Assembly (NCBI GenBank): GCA_035524315.1
Contig: DATKPD010000074.1
Coordinates: 20,635-84,634, forward strand
From: BOG-938 sp035524315
GTDB lineage: Bacteria > Pseudomonadota > Alphaproteobacteria > Caulobacterales > Caulobacteraceae
Direction of reading: 5' to 3'
DNA length: 64,000 bases
Position numbers and translations under genes: made by a program. Shown here in pieces: positions 9,270 through 18,202 of the stretch. Positions within the stretch are counted from its first letter, which is position 1, and the number at the start of each line of letters is the position of its first letter. Under the pieces are notes generated by a model. It was not told the DNA's origin. It made no database searches and saw nothing but the letters and a program-made list of their open reading frames with translations.

Positions 9270-10364
9270 CTACTCCGCCGCCGCGCGCCCGCGCTCCGGC
9301 TCCTGCCCGTTGGGCACGCCGCAGCGGGCCAGCACTTCGCGCAGATCGCGGATGGGCGGGAAGACCTCGTTGTTCCAGTCCGCGCCCTGGGCGTCGTGGG
9401 CGGCCTGCTCCATCTCCACGATTTCCTTGTCCTCGCGGAAGATGTTCTCGGTGAACATGGTGATGAAGGGCCAGGCCAGGTCGATCACCGCGGGAATCTT
9501 GGGCCGCTTGACCGACAGATAGCCAAAGGTGCGGTTGGTGCGCTGTTCCTTGTCGAGCGGGGTATAGCCCAACCACACATGCAGCACCGGTTCGCCGTCG
9601 CCGACCCACACCTTCAGGTCCTGATAGGGGTATTCAGTGCGGATGGTCATCAGGTCGGCGTTGTCGCCTTCGCCGCGCTTGCGCACCACCCCCAGGATGG
9701 CGGCCTCGCCCACCGTGCCCTGCCCCTCGGTGCGGCTGAAGGTGTAGTCCACCTCGGCCCAGTCGGGGCCATTGCGCCGGCCCAGGCACTTGGCCTTGAT
9801 CATGCCCATCTGCCTGCGGTGCAGGAACTGATGGTTCATGTCGAACAGGTTCTCGTGCATGAAGGTGTAGTGGGCCATCACCTCGCGGTTGAGCTGGCGG
9901 GTCTTGTAGTCGCCCTTGGCCTTGGACCCCAGCGACGCCGGCAGAGCGTGCACGTCGGCCAGGGCCGGGTCGCCCGGGAAGATGAAGATCAGGCCGTCAA
10001 CCTCACGGCAGGGGTAGGCCTTGACCCCGTTGGGCAGGCGCTCCTTGCCGAGATAGGGCACGTCCACGCAGGCGCCGGAGGCCGCGTCATAGGCCCAGCC
10101 ATGGTAGCCGCACTTGACCGTGCAGCCGGCCACGACCCCATGGGTCAGCGGCACCTGACGGTGGGCGCAGCGGTTCTCCAGCGCGAACAGCTTGCCGTCC
10201 TTGGACCGCACCACGGCCACCGGCTCCCCGGCGTACTTGCGCGCGATCATCTTGCCCGGCTCGACCTCCTCGGACCAGGCGATCGGATACCAGAAGTCCG
10301 GGTGGCAGTCGGTCTTGCGCAGATCGACGCTCGGCGCGCTGGGTTGGTTGGTCACTGCCGTCAT
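9270..10364 (-). CDS. Rieske non-haem iron oxygenase in hopanoid region
   Basis: Rieske-type oxygenase alpha subunit, 364 aa. The [2Fe-2S] ligands are C66-x-H68 and C85-x-x-H88 in CAHRQVPLTH and CGYHGW. The mononuclear iron site fits NLFDMNHQFLH (N-x2-D-x2-H-x3-H). It would use O2 and electrons from an unlinked ferredoxin or reductase to hydroxylate or oxidatively demethylate a substrate; no reductase gene is adjacent. It lies 28 bases downstream of hpnH on the same strand, so ispH-hpnH-Rieske is probably one transcript. That context suggests a polycyclic lipid substrate by analogy with the sterol demethylase SdmA, but this is inference; a xenobiotic substrate is possible. Confidence 0.85.
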   Translation of the reverse strand: MTAVTNQPSAPSVDLRKTDCHPDFWYPIAWSEEVEPGKMIARKYAGEPVAVVRSKDGKLFALENRCAHRQVPLTHGVVAGCTVKCGYHGWAYDAASGACVDVPYLGKERLPNGVKAYPCREVDGLIFIFPGDPALADVHALPASLGSKAKGDYKTRQLNREVMAHYTFMHENLFDMNHQFLHRRQMGMIKAKCLGRRNGPDWAEVDYTFSRTEGQGTVGEAAILGVVRKRGEGDNADLMTIRTEYPYQDLKVWVGDGEPVLHVWLGYTPLDKEQRTNRTFGYLSVKRPKIPAVIDLAWPFITMFTENIFREDKEIVEMEQAAHDAQGADWNNEVFPPIRDLREVLARCGVPNGQEPERGRAAAE

Positions 10365-10392
10365 GCCGCCTACCCCTAATCCGACTCCAGCA

Positions 10393-11547
10393 CTACTCCG
10401 CCGCCTCGACCACGCTCTTGCTGGCGCGGGGGTTCTTGGCGCGGATTTCGGCGAGCTTCTTCTCGACGTGGGTCGAGAACACGAAGTCGGCCGGGCGCTG
10501 GTTCTCCAGGGAAATATCCTTGGCCATGGCCCCGTCGGTTTTGATCCCGCGCAACTGGACCGAAAAAAGCTTGAGCGGGTTCTTGACCGAGTCGGCTACC
10601 GCCGAGCCCTCGAAGCCGCAGTGGACCATGCAGTCTGCGCACTTCTCGTAGTTGCCGACGCCGTAGTCGTCCCACTTGGTGTCGTTCATCAACTCGGCGA
10701 AGGTCTTGGTGTAGCCTTCGCCCAGCAGATAGCAGGGCTTCTGCCAGCCGAACACGGTGCGCGCCGGCATCGACCAGGGGCTGCACTCATAGGCCTGGTT
10801 GCCGGCCAGGAAGTCCATGAACAGGTCCGACTGGGTGAACGACCACGCCTTGCCGCCCTTGCCGCGCTTGAGGATCTCGCGGAACAGGGTCTTGGTCTTG
10901 GTGCGGTTGAGGAAGTGCTCCTGGTCGGGCGCGCGCTCGTAGCTGTAGCCGGGCGAGACGGTAATGCCGTCCAGGCCCATGGCCGTCATCTCGTCGAAGA
11001 ACCTCGCCACGCGCTCAGGGTCGGATCCCTCGAACAGGGTGCAGTTGATCTGGGTGCGGAAGCCCTTGGACTTGGCCAGCTTGATGGCCTCGACGGCTTT
11101 GTCGTAGACGCCGTCCTCGCACACCGACTTGTCGTGCATCGCCTGGTCGCCGTCCAGGTGGATGGACCAGGTGAAATAGGGCGAGGGCTTGTACTGGTCG
11201 ATCTTCTTGGCCAGCAGCAGCGCGTTCGTGCACAGGATCACGAACTTCTTCTTCTTGATATAGCCCTCGACGATGCGCGGCAGGTCGCGGTGCAGCAGCG
11301 GCTCACCCCCGGCGATCGACACGGCGGGCGCGCCGCACTCGTCGATCGCGGCCATGCACTGCTCGTAGCTTAGGCGCTGGTTGAGGATCTCGTCGGGGTA
11401 GTCGATCTTGCCGCAACCCGCGCACGCCAAGTTACAGCGGAACAGCGGCTCCAGCATCATGACGATGGGATAGCGCTTCTTGCCCTGCAGGGTCTGCTTG
11501 ACGATGTAGGCGCCGATCCTCGCGGACGGGATGAAGGGAAGGCCCAA
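10393..11547 (-). CDS. hpnH: Adenosylhopane synthase HpnH
   Basis: Radical SAM enzyme of 384 aa that joins the 5'-deoxyadenosyl group to diploptene to give adenosylhopane, the first step in building the hopanoid side chain. The cluster-binding motif is C38-x3-C42-x2-C45 in FRCNLACAGCGK. The surrounding EPLFRC, SIAGGEPLLHR and GITVSPGYSYERAPDQ blocks are characteristic of HpnH. The start is placed at a TTG at 11547 (reading LGLPFIPSARIG), because AGGAG lies seven bases upstream and the 24 residues before it look unlike any HpnH. That site overlaps the end of ispH, so translation is probably coupled. Confidence 0.94.
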   Translation of the reverse strand: MGLPFIPSARIGAYIVKQTLQGKKRYPIVMMLEPLFRCNLACAGCGKIDYPDEILNQRLSYEQCMAAIDECGAPAVSIAGGEPLLHRDLPRIVEGYIKKKKFVILCTNALLLAKKIDQYKPSPYFTWSIHLDGDQAMHDKSVCEDGVYDKAVEAIKLAKSKGFRTQINCTLFEGSDPERVARFFDEMTAMGLDGITVSPGYSYERAPDQEHFLNRTKTKTLFREILKRGKGGKAWSFTQSDLFMDFLAGNQAYECSPWSMPARTVFGWQKPCYLLGEGYTKTFAELMNDTKWDDYGVGNYEKCADCMVHCGFEGSAVADSVKNPLKLFSVQLRGIKTDGAMAKDISLENQRPADFVFSTHVEKKLAEIRAKNPRASKSVVEAAE

Positions 11548-11560
11548 GCCGTTACTCCTG

Positions 11561-12508
11561 TTAGGCCGCCTCGAAGTCGCTGGGCTCGTCCCGCAACTCC
11601 GCAGGCAGACGGAATTCAATGGTCTCTTCGACGCCGGCCAGCGGCACCACCTCGACCTCGCCGAATTGGCGCAGGCGCTCGATCACGCCCAGCACCAGTT
11701 CCTCCGGGGCCGAGGCGCCGGCGGTGAGGCCCACCGCCGACTTACCCGTCAACCACGCGGGGTCGATGGCGCTGGCGTCGGCGATCAGATAGCTGGGCAG
11801 ACCCTCTTCCTTGCCGATCTCGCACAGGCGGTTGGAATTGGAGCTGTTGGCCGCGCCGACCACCAGGATCATGTCCGAAACCTTGCACAGGTCGCGCACG
11901 GCCTGCTGGCGGTGCTGGGTGGCGTAGCAGATATCCGAGGTGTTGGGGCCGGTCAGGTCCTTGAAGCGCCTTTGCAGGGCCGCGATCACGCCCTTGGTCT
12001 CATCGACGCTGAGGGTGGTCTGGGTCACGTAGGACACCGGCGCGTCGTCGGGCAGCTCCAGCTTGGCCACATCATCCTCGGTCGAGACCAGGATCACCGG
12101 GCCGTCGACTTGGCCCAGCGTGCCCTCTACCTCGGGATGGCCGGCGTGACCGATCAGGATCAGGGTGCGGCCGCGCGACACATAGCGCTTGCCCTGGGCG
12201 TGGACCTTGGACACCAGCGGGCAGGTGGCGTCGAGCACCGGCAGGCCGCGCTCGGCCGCCTGGTCCACCACCTTGCGCGCCACGCCGTGGGCGGAAAAGA
12301 TAGTCATGGCCCCGTCGGGGATCTCGGCGATTTCCTCGACGAACACGGCGCCCTTGGCCTTGAGGCTGTCGACCACGTGTTTGTTGTGCACGATTTCGTG
12401 GCGCACATAGACCGGCGCGCCGAACTTCTGCAGCGATTTCTCGACGATATCGATCGCGCGCACCACGCCGGCGCAGAAACCACGGGGTTGAGCCAGGATC
12501 ACTCGCAT
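11561..12508 (-). CDS. ispH: 4-hydroxy-3-methylbut-2-enyl diphosphate reductase
   Basis: Last enzyme of the MEP pathway, making IPP and DMAPP from HMBPP with a [4Fe-4S] cluster; 315 aa, usual length. The three cluster cysteines lie in PRGFCAGV (C12), DATCPLV and SDICYATQHRQ. The substrate-site SSNSNRL and the VVGAANSSNS loop are present. The start is the ATG at 12508 giving MRVILAQPRGFC; GGAG lies about 11 bases upstream. Earlier in-frame codons add residues unlike the family. It heads the minus-strand set ispH-hpnH-Rieske and is divergent from ispG across about 200 bases, so both MEP end-steps flank one promoter region. Confidence 0.95.
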   Translation of the reverse strand: MRVILAQPRGFCAGVVRAIDIVEKSLQKFGAPVYVRHEIVHNKHVVDSLKAKGAVFVEEIAEIPDGAMTIFSAHGVARKVVDQAAERGLPVLDATCPLVSKVHAQGKRYVSRGRTLILIGHAGHPEVEGTLGQVDGPVILVSTEDDVAKLELPDDAPVSYVTQTTLSVDETKGVIAALQRRFKDLTGPNTSDICYATQHRQQAVRDLCKVSDMILVVGAANSSNSNRLCEIGKEEGLPSYLIADASAIDPAWLTGKSAVGLTAGASAPEELVLGVIERLRQFGEVEVVPLAGVEETIEFRLPAELRDEPSDFEAA

Positions 12509-12705
12509 AGGCCAAACTGCTCCCTCGCCGGCGCCCGGTCCCGGCCTGCCGGGACACGGAATCGTCCAGACACGCCGCTTACGCAACTGCGAAATGTCTC
12601 AGCAAAGATATTTAGGGTCAAATCTTTCCGTTCGCGAGCCCCCCGGCGACAAGGCCGGACGGATCGCTTATATAGGCCGCAATAGCAGTTCTCGATGGTT
12701 TGAGC

Positions 12706-13842
12706 ATGCAAGACCACACTCACGTTCGTCCCTGGCGCATGATCCAGCGGCGTCAGTGCCGCAAAATCCGGGTGGGTTCGGTCGAGGTGGGCGGCGACGC
12801 GCCGATCACCGTCCAGTCCATGACCAACACCCTGACCGCCGACGCCAACGCCACCATCAACCAGATACGGCAACTCGAAGAGGCCGGGGCCGACATCGTG
12901 CGGGTGTCCTGCCCCGACCAGGAATCGACCGAGGCCTTCGCGGTCATCGCCAAGGCGGCCAAGGCGCCGCTCGTGGCCGACATCCACTTCCACTACAAGC
13001 GCGGCGTCGAGGCGGCCAAGGCCGGCGCGGCGTGCCTGCGAATCAACCCCGGCAACATCGGCGGCGAATCGCGGGTCAAGGAGGTGATCCAGGCGGCGCG
13101 CGACCACGGCTGCTCGATCCGCATAGGCGTGAACGCCGGCTCGCTGGAAAAGGAGCTGCTGGAAAAGTACGGCGAGCCCTGTCCCGACGCCATGGTCGAG
13201 AGCGCGCTCAGCCACGCCCGCATTCTGCAAGACCACGACTTCCACGACTTCAAGATCAGCGTGAAGGCGTCCGACCTGTTTATGACGGTCGCCGCCTACC
13301 AGCAGCTGGCCGACGCGATCGACTGCCCGCTGCACCTGGGCATCACAGAGGCCGGCGCCCTGCGCACCGGCACGGTCAAGTCCGCGATCGGCATGGGCGC
13401 CCTGCTGTGGGCCGGCATCGGCGACACCATTCGCGTGTCCTTGGCCGCCGATCCGGTTGAGGAGATCAAGGTCGGCTTCGATATGCTCAAGTCGCTGGGC
13501 CTGCGCCACCGCGGCGTGAACATCATCGCCTGCCCCTCGTGCGCCCGTCAGGGCTTCAACGTGATCAAGACGGTGGAGGCGCTGGAAGAGCGCCTGGCCC
13601 ACGTGGCCACGCCCCTGTCGCTGTCGATCATCGGCTGCGTGGTCAACGGCCCGGGCGAGGCCCTGATGACCGACCTCGGCTTCACCGGCGGGGGCAAGGG
13701 CTCGGGCATGATCTATGTGTCTGGCAAGCCCGACCACAAGATGGACAATGACCAGATGGTCGACCATATCGTCGAGCTCGTGGAGACCCGGGCGGCCGAG
13801 ATCGAGGCCGCCAAGGCCAAAGACCTGCAAGCGGCGGAGTAG
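12706..13842 (+). CDS. ispG: 4-hydroxy-3-methylbut-2-enyl diphosphate synthase
   Basis: Penultimate MEP-pathway enzyme (GcpE), converting MEcPP to HMBPP using a [4Fe-4S] cluster; 378 aa, normal for the two-domain bacterial form. The N-terminal TIM barrel starts near VEVGGDAPITVQSMTNT. The C-terminal cluster domain has CPSCARQGFNVIKT and the third cysteine in GCVVNGPGEA. An in-frame TTG at 12700 is only two codons upstream of the ATG at 12706; neither has a good Shine-Dalgarno. ispA follows after six bases, indicating an ispG-ispA operon that supplies farnesyl diphosphate. Confidence 0.95.
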   Translation: MQDHTHVRPWRMIQRRQCRKIRVGSVEVGGDAPITVQSMTNTLTADANATINQIRQLEEAGADIVRVSCPDQESTEAFAVIAKAAKAPLVADIHFHYKRGVEAAKAGAACLRINPGNIGGESRVKEVIQAARDHGCSIRIGVNAGSLEKELLEKYGEPCPDAMVESALSHARILQDHDFHDFKISVKASDLFMTVAAYQQLADAIDCPLHLGITEAGALRTGTVKSAIGMGALLWAGIGDTIRVSLAADPVEEIKVGFDMLKSLGLRHRGVNIIACPSCARQGFNVIKTVEALEERLAHVATPLSLSIIGCVVNGPGEALMTDLGFTGGGKGSGMIYVSGKPDHKMDNDQMVDHIVELVETRAAEIEAAKAKDLQAAE

Positions 13843-13848
13843 GGCGTC

Positions 13849-14781
13849 TTGAGCGAAACGAGCGTGGCCGAGCGCGGCGTGGCCGCGCCGGATGTGTCAG
13901 CCATTCCCTCCGCGCTGGCGCGCGCCTCGGCCGAGGTCGAGGCGGTTCTGGAAGCGGTTCTGCCCCAGCCGGCGGCCTATCATGCCCGCGTGCAGGAGGC
14001 GATGCGCTACGCCATCTTCGCGGGCGGCAAGCGCCTGCGGCCTTTTCTGACCTTGCAGTTCGCGGCCCTGTTCGGGGCGCAGGGCGAGGGGGCGGGCCGC
14101 GCGGCGGCGGCGATCGAATGCCTGCACACCTATTCGCTGGTGCACGACGACCTGCCGTGCATGGACGACGACGATCTGCGGCGCGGCCGCCCGACCACGC
14201 ACAAGGCCTTCGACGAAGCCACCGCTGTCCTGGCCGGCGACGCCCTTCTGACCCTGGCCTTCGAAATCCTGGCCGATCCGGCCACCCACCCCGATGGCGC
14301 GGTGCGCTCGGCCCTGGTTCTGCGCCTGGCCCAGGCGGGCGGACACGAGGGCATGATCGGCGGCCAGATGATGGACATCGCGGCCCCCAATCACAACTTC
14401 GGCGCGGACGAGGTGATCACGCTTCAGCGCATGAAGACCGGCGCCCTTTTCGAATTTGCTTGTGAAGCGGGCGCGATATTGGGCCAGGCCGGCGCGGACC
14501 AGCAGGCGATGGCCCGCCACTACGCCCGCGACATGGGCCTGGCCTTCCAGATCGCCGACGACCTGATCGACGTGCGCGGCTCGGTCGAGCTGGCCGGCAA
14601 GGCGGTTGGCAAGGACGAGGAAAAGGGCAAGGCCACCCTCGTCGGGCTTCTGGGCGTCGAGGGCGCCGAGGCGGAAGCCGCGCGCCTAGCCGCCTCCGCC
14701 GCCGAGCGTCTGTCGGGTTTTGCCGCCGAGGCGGAACTGCTTCGGGCCCTTCCCTATTTCCTTCTGGATCGGGCCTCCTAA
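13849..14781 (+). CDS. ispA: Farnesyl diphosphate synthase
   Basis: Class I trans-prenyltransferase of 310 aa that condenses IPP with DMAPP or GPP to make FPP, the precursor of squalene and hopanoids. The first aspartate-rich motif is in HDDLPCMDDDDLRRG and the second is in QIADDLIDVRG. The GGKRLRP substrate-binding loop is also present. It starts with TTG six bases after the ispG stop and is likely co-transcribed with it. Length and the residues before the first Asp-rich motif suit a C15 product, but chain length was not established. Confidence 0.9.
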   Translation: MSETSVAERGVAAPDVSAIPSALARASAEVEAVLEAVLPQPAAYHARVQEAMRYAIFAGGKRLRPFLTLQFAALFGAQGEGAGRAAAAIECLHTYSLVHDDLPCMDDDDLRRGRPTTHKAFDEATAVLAGDALLTLAFEILADPATHPDGAVRSALVLRLAQAGGHEGMIGGQMMDIAAPNHNFGADEVITLQRMKTGALFEFACEAGAILGQAGADQQAMARHYARDMGLAFQIADDLIDVRGSVELAGKAVGKDEEKGKATLVGLLGVEGAEAEAARLAASAAERLSGFAAEAELLRALPYFLLDRAS

Positions 14782-14880
14782 ATAGCCGGTCTTAAATCCT
14801 GGGTATTGACGCCCTTCACCCGTCGTTCAGCCCGGATATGGCTGATTGCGGCCAAGAAACACGACCCGCGGAGATCCCAC

Positions 14881-15519
14881 ATGTCCTCCCTGACCTCCAA
14901 GACTTTCGCCCTGCGCCTGGCCGCGGCCAGCGCCTTTGCTTGCGTCGCCCTGGCGCCGGCCCTGGCGCCCGTGGCCGCCTACGCCGACGCCTCCGAGCCC
15001 GCCGCCCAGCAGATCGACAGCTTCGACAGCGCGCTGATCCGCACCATGAAGACGTCGGGCGGTCCCGAGGCGCGCGCCAAGACCATCACCCCGGCGGTCG
15101 AAGCGACCTTCGACTTTCCCACCATGCTCGGTTTCGCGGTCGGCCCGAGCTGGGCCACCGCCTCGGCCGACGACAAAGCGGCGCTGACCGCGGCGTTCCG
15201 CAAGTTCACTGTGGCGAGCTACGCCAAGAACTTTTCGGGCTACAGCGGCCAGAAGATCACCGTCGACCCGAACGTCCTGACCCGCCTGCCCGACAAGCTG
15301 GTCAAGACCACCCTCAGCGACGGCTCCAGCAATGTCGTGCTCGCCTACCGGATGCGCCAGTCGGGCGGAATCTGGAAGGTGATCGACGTGCTCTACAATG
15401 GCTCGATCAGCCAGCTCACCACCCAGCGTTCGGATTTCTCGGCCACCGTGGCCTCGGGCGGCATCAAGGCATTGATCGCCAAGCTGGACGGCCAGACCCA
15501 AAAGCTCATGGCGGGCTAA
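14881..15519 (+). CDS. hpnM: Hopanoid-associated MlaC/Ttg2D-like protein HpnM
   Basis: Exported protein of 212 aa of the MlaC/Ttg2 (toluene tolerance) lipid-carrier family, in the HpnM subgroup found with hopanoid genes. A signal peptide (about residues 1-37, ending near AYADA) is followed by the carrier fold, with the blocks FDFPTMLGFAVGPSW, FRKFTVASYAKNF and GGIWKVIDVLYNGSISQLTTQRSDF. It probably binds a lipid in the periplasm. The ATG at 14881 is preferred because GGAG lies upstream and the signal peptide begins there. It is convergent with hpnN, whose family is the partner inner-membrane hopanoid transporter. Confidence 0.88.
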   Translation: MSSLTSKTFALRLAAASAFACVALAPALAPVAAYADASEPAAQQIDSFDSALIRTMKTSGGPEARAKTITPAVEATFDFPTMLGFAVGPSWATASADDKAALTAAFRKFTVASYAKNFSGYSGQKITVDPNVLTRLPDKLVKTTLSDGSSNVVLAYRMRQSGGIWKVIDVLYNGSISQLTTQRSDFSATVASGGIKALIAKLDGQTQKLMAG

Positions 15520-15549
15520 CGCTTCTTCCTCCCCAAACGCGACGGAGGA

Positions 15550-18165
15550 TCAAGCCAGGGGTTCAGCGACCTTCACCTTCGGCGGCGGGCCCATCAGCGC
15601 CGGACCGAAGAACAGCACCGTGGCCAGGGTGAAGGCGAGCGAGATCAGGAGCAGGCGGCCCATGCTCGCGGTGCCCGGATGGCTGGAGATGATCAGGGCG
15701 CCAAACGCGATCCCCGTGGTGAGGCCGCTGAACAGCACCGCGCGCGCCAGGCTCGAGGTCAGAAACCCGGTCTTGCCCGCGCGCCACGCCATCACCTGGT
15801 AGATCTGGAACGCCACGCCGATACCGAACAAAAGCGGAAGGGCGATGATGTTGGCGAAGTTGATCGGCTCACGCAGCACCACCGTGGCGCCCAGCGTGAG
15901 CAGGCCGGTGAAGATCACCGGGGCGATGGTGTAGAGCACGTCCTGCACCCGGCGCAGAACCAGGAACAGCAGGATGGTGATGGCGATCAGCGACAGCACG
16001 CCGGCTTCCTGGAAGGCGCTGACGATGGTGTCGCCCGCTTGCACGATCGACACCGGCCCCCCGCTGGCGTTGGGCGCCACGGCGCTGACCGCCTTGGCGA
16101 ACTTGCGGATCTGCGCGTCGTTCAGGTCGCCCCCCCTGGGGAACACCTCAACGCGGGAGCGTCCGTCGGGCGCCACCCAGCTGTGCAGCACGTCCGAGGG
16201 CAGGCTCTGCAATGTAATGGGCTGGGCCTGCAGTGTTTGGCGCAATTGGCCGAGCAGCACGTCCAGAGGCTGGGACACCGCCGCGTCGGCCGCCGCCCGG
16301 TGCGCGGCAGGCCCCGTCGCCAGGGCCTGCAGGGCCGAGGCCAGGGTCAACATGTCCTGGGCCGCCGCACTGCGGTCGGCGCCCGCCGCGCTCCTCAGGG
16401 CGGTGGCGGTCTGAGCCAGACTCGCAGCCAGCTCGGCGTCGCTCGGCGGGGGAGCCACGCCAAATGGATTGATGGTGGTGTCCAGCAAGGTGTTGGCGTC
16501 GGCGATCGCCGCCAGCTTGGGCTGCTGCTCCGACAGGGGCGGCAGGAAGGTCGACAAGGTCAGGGCGTAATTGACCTCCGGCAGTGTCTCCAATTTCGCT
16601 GAGAGGGCGTCGGCGGCGGCGACTGAAGGGGTCAGGATATCGATCGTCTCGGGCGACTGCGTCGGATCCTTCATCAGGTCGTTGAGCGTCGACATCGACT
16701 CCGACTTGGGATTCTTCAGGTCGAGCGGATTGGAGTCGAAGCGCACGAATGGCATCAGCGCCAAGCACACCAGCGCCACCGCGCCGTTGGCCCACAGGAT
16801 CTGCTTGCGATGGCTGTGCATCGCCGCATCGAGCTTGCCCAGCCGCTCAAAGCCCGCGCGCGCGCCGTCCACCGGCGGGTTCAGCAGGTGCAGCAGGGCC
16901 GGCAGCACGGTCACCGCCAGCACGAACGCAACCACCATGCCCGCGCCGGCGATCAGGCCCAGTTCCGACACGCCGACATAGGTGGTGGGCATGAAGGCGA
17001 AAAAGCCCACAGCGATGGCTGCGGCGGCCAGAGCCAAGGGCACGCCCACCTCGGTTCCCGCGGCGATCAGAGCTTCGTCGCGGGTGGGCAAAATCAGGGT
17101 GTCGGCGCGGTACTTGACCGCCACCTGGATGCCGAAATCCACCCCGAGGCCGACGAACAGCGGGATGAACGCTACTGAGATCAGGTTGAACCGGCCGACC
17201 ATCAAAAGGCCGAGGCCGGCGGTGATGACAAGGCCGAGCAGGGTCGTGCCCATGATGGCGCCCGTGACCAGCACTGAACGCGTGGCCAGCCACAGCATCA
17301 CCAGCACCGCCGCCAGCATGGCGATCAACATCGGCTCGGCCCGGTCGGCCAGACTGGCGAACTCCTCGTCCGACAGCGGCACCGATCCGGTCAGACGCAC
17401 GCGCACGCCGTGGGCCGGATCCAGGCCCGCCGCCGCCGCCGTCTGGCGAATGGCCTCGCTCGCCGCCGCGCCGGGCTCCAGCGCCGAATAGTCCATCTTG
17501 GGCCGCACCAGCACGAACTTGCGCGCCGCCGATTGCGGGCCCGCGCCCGAGAACAACGCCTGCCACGAGAAATAGGTCGGCTGGCCGGCGGCCGCGCTCT
17601 GCATGGCCGCCGTCAGCCCCTTGACCGGCTTGTCGATGTCGGCGGCCTTGGCCGAGCCCTGCTGCACGCCCATCGCCATGGTCTGCAAGGCCTGATCGAC
17701 GCCGCGCAGCGAAGGATCGGCCGCCAAGGGCCCCAGGAACGGCTGGGCCGCAATCAACTGGTTGAGCGTGCCTTGCACTTGGTCGAGCGGCAGCAGCAGC
17801 AGCCCCTCGCGGTTCCAGAACGGGCCGCCGTCGGGCCGGCTGACGCTGAGCACATAGTCTTTTCGCTGTGCCAGTTTGTCCGCCAGGGTCTGGGCCGCGC
17901 GCTCGGCCAACTCCGGCGTCTGGCCGTCGATCACCACGGCCGTCACGTCGCCCTGATCGGGGAAGGCCTTGCTGAAAGCGATCCCGTTCTGGCGCCATAG
18001 CAACTTGGCCGAGATCAACTGCTCAGTGTCGGTGGTCATGTTGAAGTGGCCGGTCGCATACCAGCCGGCCGTCACGGCGGCGATCACGCCCACGAACACC
18101 GTCAGCCGCGCGTGGCGAAGGCTGAACGCGACCACCTGGCCGAGCTTGGACGGCGTGTGCGCCAT
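15550..18165 (-). CDS. hpnN: Hopanoid RND transporter HpnN
   Basis: RND/MMPL-type membrane transporter of 871 aa, in the HpnN family that moves hopanoids to the outer membrane. The order is one membrane helix near residues 16-35, a large periplasmic loop, a bundle of five helices (about 275-440, including LGVDFGIQVAVKYR with the conserved helix 4 aspartate), a second helix and loop, and a second bundle (about 735-865). The start MAHTPSKLGQVVAFSLRHARL is typical. It is convergent with hpnM and lies beside a DUF2141 gene on the same strand. No adaptor protein is needed in this family. Confidence 0.92.
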   Translation of the reverse strand: MAHTPSKLGQVVAFSLRHARLTVFVGVIAAVTAGWYATGHFNMTTDTEQLISAKLLWRQNGIAFSKAFPDQGDVTAVVIDGQTPELAERAAQTLADKLAQRKDYVLSVSRPDGGPFWNREGLLLLPLDQVQGTLNQLIAAQPFLGPLAADPSLRGVDQALQTMAMGVQQGSAKAADIDKPVKGLTAAMQSAAAGQPTYFSWQALFSGAGPQSAARKFVLVRPKMDYSALEPGAAASEAIRQTAAAAGLDPAHGVRVRLTGSVPLSDEEFASLADRAEPMLIAMLAAVLVMLWLATRSVLVTGAIMGTTLLGLVITAGLGLLMVGRFNLISVAFIPLFVGLGVDFGIQVAVKYRADTLILPTRDEALIAAGTEVGVPLALAAAAIAVGFFAFMPTTYVGVSELGLIAGAGMVVAFVLAVTVLPALLHLLNPPVDGARAGFERLGKLDAAMHSHRKQILWANGAVALVCLALMPFVRFDSNPLDLKNPKSESMSTLNDLMKDPTQSPETIDILTPSVAAADALSAKLETLPEVNYALTLSTFLPPLSEQQPKLAAIADANTLLDTTINPFGVAPPPSDAELAASLAQTATALRSAAGADRSAAAQDMLTLASALQALATGPAAHRAAADAAVSQPLDVLLGQLRQTLQAQPITLQSLPSDVLHSWVAPDGRSRVEVFPRGGDLNDAQIRKFAKAVSAVAPNASGGPVSIVQAGDTIVSAFQEAGVLSLIAITILLFLVLRRVQDVLYTIAPVIFTGLLTLGATVVLREPINFANIIALPLLFGIGVAFQIYQVMAWRAGKTGFLTSSLARAVLFSGLTTGIAFGALIISSHPGTASMGRLLLISLAFTLATVLFFGPALMGPPPKVKVAEPLA

Positions 18166-18202
18166 GATTGTTCCTCTCGCGGCCCCGATTTGGGCCCCGC
18201 CG

